Positions 1 to 9,174 of a stretch of DNA of 18,065 nucleotides are shown here, in pieces. The DNA comes from an uncultured Phycisphaerales bacterium (GTDB lineage Bacteria > Planctomycetota > Phycisphaerae > Phycisphaerales > UBA1924), in contig CALAFV010000262.1 of the NCBI GenBank assembly GCA_937891445.1, positions 1 through 18,065 of the forward strand, in the 5' to 3' direction. Each line of letters starts with the position of its first letter. Positions within the stretch are counted from its first letter, which is position 1. The notes under the pieces were generated by a model. That model was given only the letters and a program-made list of their open reading frames with translations. It made no database searches and had not been told where the DNA came from. A program made the translations under genes and the position numbers.

Positions 1-3000
1 CACCGGTTCTACTCCCACCAGCCGGACCTGAACTTCGACAACCCCGAGGTGCATCGGGCGATTGAGGCGGTCGTGGCGCACTGGCTGGACATGGGCGTGG
101 ACGGGATGCGGCTGGATGCGGTGCCATACCTCTACGAGCGGGAAGGGACGTCGTGTGAGAATCTGCCGGAGACGCACGCCTACCTGCGGAAACTGCGGGC
201 GTTCATGCGGGAGCGATGGCCGCACGCGATGCTGCTGGCGGAGGCGAACCAGTGGCCGGAGGACGCGATCTCGTACTTCGGGGACGGGGACGAGTGCCAC
301 ATGGCGTTCCACTTCCCGCTGATGCCGCGGCTGTTCATGGCGATCCAGATGGAGGACCGCTTCCCCATCACGGACATCCTGATGCAGACGCCGCCGATCC
401 CGGAGTCGTGCCAGTGGGCGATCTTTCTGCGGAACCACGACGAGTTGACGCTGGAGATGGTGACCGATGAGGAACGGGACTACATGTACCGCGTGTACGC
501 CCAGGACCGCCAGAGCCGGATCAATCTGGGGATCCGGCGGCGGCTGGCGCCGCTGATGGGGAACAACCGGCGGAAGATCGAACTGATGAACGGGCTGCTG
601 CTGAGCCTGCCCGGGACGCCGGTGCTGTACTACGGCGACGAGATCGGGATGGGGGACAACGTGTATCTCGGCGACCGTAACGGCGTGCGGACGCCGATGC
701 AGTGGTCGGCGGACCGCAACGCGGGTTTCAGCCGCGCCAACCCGCAGAGCCTGGTGCTGCCGCCGATCATCGACCCTGAGTATCACTACGAGAAGGTCAA
801 TGTTGAGGCGCAGCAGGCCAACCCGAGCAGTCTGCTGTGGTGGATGAAGCGGCTGATTGCGCTGCGCAAGCGGTACCCGGTGCTGGGGACGGGGTCGCTG
901 GAGATCCTGTCGCCGTCGAACCCGAAGGTGCTGGCATTTGTCCGCCGCGGAGCGGAGGCCGAGGGGACGGTGCTGGTGGTGGCGAACCTGTCGCGGTTCG
1001 TGCAGCCGGCAGAGTTGGACCTTGGCGCACACCGCGGGATGCGGCCGGTGGAACTGTTTGGACGCACGCACTTCCCCCCGATCGGCGATGGGCCGTACTT
1101 CCTGACGTTGGGGCCGCACGCGTTCTACTGGTTCTCGCTGGAGCCGGTGCGCGGCGGGACGGCGTTTGCGGTGGGAACGCCGGCGGCGCGGCCGCGGGAG
1201 GTGCGCGTCGAGGGGGACCCGGCGCGGGTGCTGCGCAGCACAGCGGGGCTGCGGGAGGTCATCGACGCCGTGGCGGAGAACATGTCCTCGCGCCGGTGGT
1301 TCGGCGCCAAGGCGCGGACGGTGCGCGGCGTGAGCATCCTGGACGTGGCGCCGTTGCGGACAGGCGTGGTGGAGGAGGAACTGTCCGCGGCGATCGCACT
1401 CGTGAGGGTCGAGTACACGGAGGGGGAGCCGGAGTTGTACGCGCTGCCGCTGGCGCTGGCGGAGCGAGCGAGGGCCGAGCGGGTGGCGGGCGGGGCGGTT
1501 ATTGCGGAGGTGCGGGCCGGTGACCGGCGCGGCGGAGGAGATGAGACGCGCCTGCTCTACGACGCGATGCTCGACCCGGATTGCTGCGCAGCGCTGCTGG
1601 AGATGATGGCGCGGCGGCGGCGCGTGCGCTCGGAGCGGGGGGAACTTGTCGGAACCGCGGCGGCGGCGCTGCGGCGCGAGGCGCTGGTGGGGGCCGGGGT
1701 CGGCCGAGGGAACGGGGCCGGGCCGCCCAACGGCGACGGGCGCCACATGGAGATCACGCCCGGCGACGCGGATCAGAGCAACAGTTCCGTGGTCTTCGGA
1801 TCGCGGCACATCATGAAGGTGTACCGGCGCATCGAAGCCGGGCCGAACCCGGACCTGGAGATCGGCCGGTTCCTGACGGAACGGGCTCGCTTCGAGCACA
1901 CGCCGCGGGTCGAGGGAGCGATCGAGTACGTTCGGCGCGGGGAGGAACCGGCGTCGCTGGCCGTGGTGCAGGAGTTCGTCCCCAACCAGGGGGACGCGTG
2001 GCGGCACGCGCTGGACCAACTTGGGCAGTATTACGAGCGGGCGCTGGCGGCGGCGGAGCCGCCGGGAGCGACGCTGCTGGAGGGGACGGACCCGGGGCCG
2101 CGGGGGCTGCTGCGCCTGGCGGAGCACGAGGGGGCCGCGGCGACGGCGGAGTTCTGGGCGGCGGCGGCCGAGGTCACGGGGCCGGCGCTGCACGAGGCGG
2201 GTCTGCTGGGGCAGCGCACGGCGGAGATGCACCTGGCGCTGGGGGGTGTGAGCGCAGCGGCGGATGACCCAGCCTTTGCGCCCGAGCCGTTCACGCCGCT
2301 GTACCAGCGCTCGATCTACCAGTCGATCCGGAACTCGGTGCGGCGGTCGCTTCAACTGCTGCGGCGGCGGGCGGCGGATTTCCCGGCCTCGCTGCGGCGC
2401 GAACTCGAATCGCTGACGGCGCGGGAAGCGGATCTGATGGCACGGGCGCAAGCGCTGACGGCGCGACCGATCAGGACCATGCGAATCCGCGTCCACGGGG
2501 ACTACCACCTCGGGCAGGTGCTCTGGACGGGAAAGGACTTCGTCATCATCGACTTCGAAGGGGAGCCGGCGCGGCCGCTGGGGGAACGGCGGCTGAAGCG
2601 CTCGTGCCTGAGCGACGTGGCGGGAATGCTGCGGTCGTACCAGTATGCGGCGTACTCGGGGCTGGTGCAGCAGGGGCAGCGCGGCGTCATCGGGATCGAC
2701 ACGGGGGCGCTGCGCGCGGCGGAGCCGCCGGCTCGCGTGTGGTACTCGCTGATGGGAGCGGCATTCCTGCGGTCGTACCTTGAGACGATGGTGCGCGGCG
2801 GGGGCGGGCCGGCGGACGGAGAGGCCAACGGCAGGCGCGGGGGCGGGGCCGGGCTGCTGCCGGCCGATTCGGCCGACACAGCGCTGCTGCTGGAGGTGTT
2901 CATGCTGGAGAAGGCGCTGTACGAGATCGGGTACGAACTGAACTCGCGCCCGGAGTGGGCGTGGATCCCGCTGCGAGGGCTGACGCAACTGCTCGAGAGC

Positions 3001-3009
3001 GCCGGCTGA
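1..3009 (+). CDS. treS: Trehalose synthase / maltokinase fusion (TreS-Mak), 5' partial
   Basis: Two enzymes in one chain. The TreS part (GH13) isomerises trehalose and maltose; the Mak part phosphorylates maltose with ATP to maltose-1-phosphate, the GlgE donor. Both are cytoplasmic. The frame is open from base 1, starting inside the TreS motif FYSHQPDLNFDNP, so roughly the first 200 residues are missing and the GTG at 49 is not the real start. TreS catalytic residues are visible: nucleophile Asp in GMRLDAVPYL (codon 115-117), acid/base Glu in LLAEANQW (241-243) and Asp in LRNHDEL (439-441). The Mak half begins near base 1220 with the N-cap motif RRWFGAKAR (1291-1317). It continues with the kinase catalytic motif HGDYHLGQVL (Asp 2500-2502) and the metal-binding DFEGEP (Asp 2551-2553). 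Gly-rich inserts occur near 1690-1750 and 2791-2853. glgB follows after 16 bases. The assignment is very secure. Confidence 0.96.
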   Translation, partial: HRFYSHQPDLNFDNPEVHRAIEAVVAHWLDMGVDGMRLDAVPYLYEREGTSCENLPETHAYLRKLRAFMRERWPHAMLLAEANQWPEDAISYFGDGDECHMAFHFPLMPRLFMAIQMEDRFPITDILMQTPPIPESCQWAIFLRNHDELTLEMVTDEERDYMYRVYAQDRQSRINLGIRRRLAPLMGNNRRKIELMNGLLLSLPGTPVLYYGDEIGMGDNVYLGDRNGVRTPMQWSADRNAGFSRANPQSLVLPPIIDPEYHYEKVNVEAQQANPSSLLWWMKRLIALRKRYPVLGTGSLEILSPSNPKVLAFVRRGAEAEGTVLVVANLSRFVQPAELDLGAHRGMRPVELFGRTHFPPIGDGPYFLTLGPHAFYWFSLEPVRGGTAFAVGTPAARPREVRVEGDPARVLRSTAGLREVIDAVAENMSSRRWFGAKARTVRGVSILDVAPLRTGVVEEELSAAIALVRVEYTEGEPELYALPLALAERARAERVAGGAVIAEVRAGDRRGGGDETRLLYDAMLDPDCCAALLEMMARRRRVRSERGELVGTAAAALRREALVGAGVGRGNGAGPPNGDGRHMEITPGDADQSNSSVVFGSRHIMKVYRRIEAGPNPDLEIGRFLTERARFEHTPRVEGAIEYVRRGEEPASLAVVQEFVPNQGDAWRHALDQLGQYYERALAAAEPPGATLLEGTDPGPRGLLRLAEHEGAAATAEFWAAAAEVTGPALHEAGLLGQRTAEMHLALGGVSAAADDPAFAPEPFTPLYQRSIYQSIRNSVRRSLQLLRRRAADFPASLRRELESLTAREADLMARAQALTARPIRTMRIRVHGDYHLGQVLWTGKDFVIIDFEGEPARPLGERRLKRSCLSDVAGMLRSYQYAAYSGLVQQGQRGVIGIDTGALRAAEPPARVWYSLMGAAFLRSYLETMVRGGGGPADGEANGRRGGGAGLLPADSADTALLLEVFMLEKALYEIGYELNSRPEWAWIPLRGLTQLLESAG

Positions 3010-3012
3010 GCC

Positions 3013-3020
3013 GGGGGAGG
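3013..3020 (+). promoter_or_regulatory. Ribosome binding site of glgB
   Basis: GGGGGAGG lies 5 bases before the GTG at 3026, in the 16-base gap after the treS-mak stop. This strong site favours the GTG start over the in-frame ATG at 3104, which has only a weaker GGAG (3094-3097) in front of it. Confidence 0.6.
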
Positions 3021-3025
3021 CTACC

Positions 3026-5085
<2,060 letters not shown>

Positions 5086-5089
<4 letters not shown>

Positions 5090-7266
5090 GCCGGGGGGAA
5101 CTGTCGGCGCTGCGCCGGCTCGCGACGGCCCTCGGGGTGCTGACGGAGTACGTCGATCAGGAGGGGAACAAACGATCGGCTTCGCCGGAAACGCTCGTCG
5201 AGGTCATCCGGGGTCTGGGCGAGCCGATCGACGGGCCGGGCGGGGCGGCCGAGGCGCTCCGCCGCCTCCAGGAGGCGCGGGCGGAGCGGCTGATCGAACC
5301 CACGATCGTGGACTGGACGGGCGTCAGGTCATCGGTGCCCCTGGGCCCGGCGGCGGCACGCTCGCGGCTGACCTGCATGCTGGTGCTTGAGTCGGGTGAG
5401 GAGCGATCGTGGCGGCAGGCGGCCGGCCCGTCGCTGGCGCTGCCGCCGGATCTGCCCATCGGACGGCACCGGCTGACCGTGCGCACAAGCGGGGCGGGGA
5501 CGCGGGCACGGGAGGCGAGCGCCGTGGTGCTGACGGCGCCGCCTCGCGTGGGCCCGGCGCACCTTATCCCCGGCGCTGCGCGGACGATGGGGACGTTTCT
5601 CCCGTTGTACGCGCTGCGGACGCGGCGGGACTGGGGCGTCGGGGACCTGACAGACCTGGGGGCGCTGGCGGCGTGGTCGCGAGCCCGCGGTGCGCCGATC
5701 GTCGGAACGCTGCCGCTGCTGGCCGCATACCTCGACCGGCCACTGGATTACAGCCCGTACGCGCCGGTGAGCCGGCTGTTCTACAACGAGTTGTACCTGG
5801 ATGTCGAGCATGCGCCGGACCTGGAGATCAGCCCGGCGGCACGCGAGATCCTCAGGGCACCCGGGCTACAGCGCGAGATCGCGGAGTTGCGGGCCGCGCC
5901 GCTGGTGGACTATGCGCGGGCGATGGCGCTCAAGCGGCGCATCCTCGGGGCGCTGGCGGAGGCGGCGCTGGCGACACCGCGGCGGCGGCGCGAGGTGGAG
6001 CGATTCGCACGCGAGAGACCGCTGGTCCGCGAGTACGCGGCGTTCCGGGCCGCGATCGAGAAGCAGGGGCGGACGTGGGAGTCGTGGCCGGAGCGGATGC
6101 AACGCGGGCGACTTGGCCCGGCGGACGTGGACCGGAGCGTGCGGTGGTACCACCTCTACTGCCAGTGCCTGCTGCACGACCAACTGTCGCGCCTCGCGGA
6201 AAGGCTGCACGACGAGGGAGGCGCACTGTACCTCGACCTGCCCGTGGGCGTGCACGGCGGCGGGTTCGACACGTGGCGGTTCGGTTCGTTGTTCGTCTCG
6301 GGCATGAGCGTTGGCGCTCCGCCGGACCCCATGGCCCCGGGGGGACAGAACTGGGGCTTTCCGCCGCTGCACCCAATCCGGTCGCGCGAGGATGGGCACG
6401 AGTACTTCGCACTGGCCCTGCGAGCGCACCTCAGGTATGCGCGGCTGCTGCGCATCGACCACGTGATGTGGTTCCACCGGCTCTTCTGGGTGCCGCGGTC
6501 GCTGGACCCCGCGCACGGGGCGTACGTGCGGTACCCCGCGGAGGAGTTGTACGCCGTCTTGAGCATCGAGGCGCACCGGGCCGGGGCCCGGGTCGTTGGC
6601 GAGAACCTGGGCACGGTGCCGCTGGAGGTCAACGCGGCGATGGCGCGCCGTGGCGTGCTGGGGATGTCGATCGCGCAGTTCGAGTTCCGTGCTGATGAAC
6701 GGTCGCCACTGCCGGAATCGCCGGCCGATGCGCTGGCAGCGCTCAATACGCACGATCTGCCGCCGTTTGCGGCGTTCATCACCGGCGAGGACCAGCGTCT
6801 CCGCGCCGAGATGGGCCTGACGACGCCGCGGGCCGCGGCGAGGGAACAGACGACGCGCCGGAGACTGCTGACGGCTCTGGTGAAGTTCGCGCGACGGGCC
6901 GGGATTCGCGACGAGGAGCCGGTCCGGGCGGCGCTGCGGGCGGCTCTGTCGCTGCTGGCGTCGGGGCCGGCGGCGATCGTGCTGGTGAACCTCGAGGACC
7001 TGTGGCTCGAGACGCGGCCGCAGAACGTCCCGGGGACGACGGACCAGCAGGCGCCGAACTGGCGGCGGCGGGCGGCGTTTGCGCTGGAAGAGTTCGAGCG
7101 GCTGCCCGGCGTCGCGGAACTGCTGCGGGGCCTGGCGGAGTTGCGGGCGCGGCCCGTGGCGATGGCGGCTGGGGGTGTGCGCCCGACGCCCGAACGCGGG
7201 GCACATTCGCGAACGCCGGTGGGGCGGTCGCGCCGCGGGCGCAGATCGACGGGGTACGTCGCATGA
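5086..7266 (+). CDS. malQ: 4-alpha-glucanotransferase (amylomaltase) MalQ
   Basis: Transfers alpha-1,4-glucan segments between maltodextrins, releasing glucose and lengthening chains (GH77). I start it at GTG 5086, inside the glgB stop (GTGA, 4-base overlap). The open frame runs far upstream in glgB, but the MalQ-like N-terminus (LSALRRLATALGV) begins right after this GTG. The protein has 726 residues: an N-terminal region of about 165 residues like the long E. coli type, then the catalytic barrel starting with GTFLPLYALR and including SPYAPVSRLFYNELYLD. Catalytic residues: Asp458 in LRIDHVMWFHR, Glu506 in VVGENLGTVP and Asp557 in NTHDLPPF. The last 35 or so residues (from about 7160) are Arg- and Gly-rich and do not resemble the enzyme core. 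It probably supplies maltodextrins long enough for TreY and recycles short ones left after TreY/TreZ action. Confidence 0.96.
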
Positions 7267-9173
7267 TCACGACGGCGGCCATCTCTCGCCGCACATCGAG
7301 CCTTCCGCTCGGAGCCACGGTCCTGCCGAACGGCGCCGGGTGCGCGATCAACGTCTGGGCGCCCGCCGCCCAGCGTGTGGAGGTACATCTGCACGAGTTG
7401 GACAACATGGTCGCGTTGAAACCGGCGGCACGCGGGTACCACACCGGGGTGATCGAAGGCATGGGACCCGGCACGCGGTACTCGCTGCGCCTCAACGGCG
7501 GGCCGGATCGGCCGGACCCGGCCTCGCGCTTCCAACCGGAGGGGCCACACGGGCCGTCGGAGGCTGTCTCGCCCGACTTTGAATGGACGGATGCGGGGTG
7601 GCGTGGCCTGCCGCTGGAGCGGCACGTGCTGTACGAACTACACGTCGGCACGTTCACCGCCGAGGGGACGTTCGACGGCATCATCCCGCACCTGGATTCG
7701 CTTCGCGACCTGGGCATCACGGCGATCGAACTGATGCCCGTGGCGCAGTTTCCAGGCGGGCGGAACTGGGGGTACGACGGCGTCGGGATGTTCGCAGCGC
7801 AGAACACCTACGGCGGGCCGATGGGCCTGCGGCGGCTGGTGGATGCAGCGCACCGGCGCGGGCTGGCGGTGGTGCTCGACGTCGTGTACAACCACCTCGG
7901 GCCGGAGGGGAACTACCTCGCGGAATTCGGACCGTACTTCACGGTTCGGCACCGGACGCCGTGGGGCGATGCGCTGAACTTCGACGGGGAAGGCTCGGAC
8001 GAGGTTCGGCGCTTCTTCATCGAGAACGCGCTGTACTGGATCACCGATTGCCACATCGACGCCCTGCGGATCGACGCGGTCCACGCGATCGTCGATGCCT
8101 CCCCAGTTCCCTTCGTACAGGACCTGTGCGCCGCCGTGCACCGGCGGGCGAAGGAACTCGGCCGGATCGTGCTGTGCATCGCCGAGAGCGCCGCCAACGA
8201 CGCGCGGCTCATCACGGCGCCGGAACTGGGCGGCTACGGCGCCGACGCCCAGTGGAACGACGACTTCCACCACGCCCTGCGCACGGTGCTCACCGGCGAG
8301 CGAAGCGGCTACTACGCCGGCTACGACGGGCTGCGACACCTGCGCAAGTCCCTCGAGCACGGCTTCGTGTTCACGGGGGAGTACGAGCCGTTCCGCGGGC
8401 GGCGGCACGGCTCAACGTCGCGCCACATCCCGGCGGAGCGGTTCATCGTCTTCTCACAGAACCACGACCAGGTGGGCAACCGCATGCTCGGGGAGCGGCT
8501 GGCGGACCTCGTGCCGTTCGAGATGCTCCACCTCGCGGCGGCCGCGACGGTGCTGTCACCGTTTGTGCCGCTGCTGTTCATGGGGGAGGAGTACGCCGAG
8601 CCGGCGCCGTTCCTGTACTTCGTGAGCCACACCGACCCTGGATTGGTCGAAGCCGTGCGCACAGGACGTGCCGAGGAGTTCCGCGCCTTCCGCTGGCACG
8701 GAACGGCGCCGGACCCGCAGAGCGAGGAGACGTTCCTTCGCTCCAAGATCAACCTCTCCCTCCGCCAGCACGGGCGCCACGCGGCGCTGCTTGCCTTCTA
8801 CCGCGAGTTGCTGCGCCTGCGACGTGAACACCCGGCTCTGGCTCACCTCAGCAAGGAGACGCTCGACGTGACCGTCGATGAGGCGGCACGCACGCTCGTG
8901 ATGCACCGATGGACGCCGCCAGACCCGGCAGGCTCGGCTCCCGCCGCGGCGGTGGTGCTGCTTGGTTTCTGCCGGCGTGGGCGGGAGGCGGAGCCGGCGC
9001 GCGTGCGCCTGCCGCGCGGGCAATGGGGCCGCGTGCTGGACTCGTCGGAAGAGCGTTTCGGCGCCGGTAAAACGGGCGGGCCGCTGACGCCCGGGAGAGT
9101 GGAATCGGACGGCTCGACGGAAGTCACGCTCCCGCCGTGCGCCGTGGCCGTCTACTCGAGGGAGGACCTCTGA
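7263..9173 (+). CDS. treZ: Malto-oligosyltrehalose trehalohydrolase TreZ
   Basis: Second step of the TreY-TreZ route: hydrolyses the alpha-1,4 bond next to the trehalosyl end made by TreY, releasing trehalose and a shorter maltodextrin. ATG 7263 overlaps the malQ stop (ATGA). The frame is open further upstream, but that part lies inside malQ and has no family character. The protein has 636 residues. A CBM48-like N-terminal domain covers about residues 15-110 (INVWAPAAQRVEVHL), the GH13 barrel starts near residue 123 (LYELHVGTF), and a C-terminal beta domain ends the chain. Catalytic residues: Asp271 in LRIDAVHAI, Glu308 in CIAESAAND and Asp402 in SQNHDQVGNR. GlgB has a similar fold, but PVAQFPGGRNWGYDGVG and the QNHDQVGNRMLGERL region are TreZ-type. 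Third-base usage moves from G to C along this gene. Its partner treY is two genes downstream, separated by the GH57 gene. Confidence 0.95.
   Translation: MITTAAISRRTSSLPLGATVLPNGAGCAINVWAPAAQRVEVHLHELDNMVALKPAARGYHTGVIEGMGPGTRYSLRLNGGPDRPDPASRFQPEGPHGPSEAVSPDFEWTDAGWRGLPLERHVLYELHVGTFTAEGTFDGIIPHLDSLRDLGITAIELMPVAQFPGGRNWGYDGVGMFAAQNTYGGPMGLRRLVDAAHRRGLAVVLDVVYNHLGPEGNYLAEFGPYFTVRHRTPWGDALNFDGEGSDEVRRFFIENALYWITDCHIDALRIDAVHAIVDASPVPFVQDLCAAVHRRAKELGRIVLCIAESAANDARLITAPELGGYGADAQWNDDFHHALRTVLTGERSGYYAGYDGLRHLRKSLEHGFVFTGEYEPFRGRRHGSTSRHIPAERFIVFSQNHDQVGNRMLGERLADLVPFEMLHLAAAATVLSPFVPLLFMGEEYAEPAPFLYFVSHTDPGLVEAVRTGRAEEFRAFRWHGTAPDPQSEETFLRSKINLSLRQHGRHAALLAFYRELLRLRREHPALAHLSKETLDVTVDEAARTLVMHRWTPPDPAGSAPAAAVVLLGFCRRGREAEPARVRLPRGQWGRVLDSSEERFGAGKTGGPLTPGRVESDGSTEVTLPPCAVAVYSREDL
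9158..9165 (+). promoter_or_regulatory. Ribosome binding site of the GH57/DUF3536 gene
   Basis: GAGGGAGG inside the last codons of treZ, 9 bases before ATG 9175. It fixes this ATG as the start and suggests the gene is translated independently, although only one base separates it from the treZ stop. Confidence 0.6.
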
Positions 9174-9174
9174 C

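Noticed and set aside
5866..7206. 446-codon minus-strand open frame opposite malQ
   Set aside because: Antisense shadow rich in Arg, Pro and Gln; malQ motifs on the plus strand account for the region.
7002..7262. Upstream extension of the treZ frame inside malQ
   Set aside because: It overlaps conserved malQ coding sequence, and the ATG at 7263 gives the common ATGA junction followed by a normal TreZ N-terminus.
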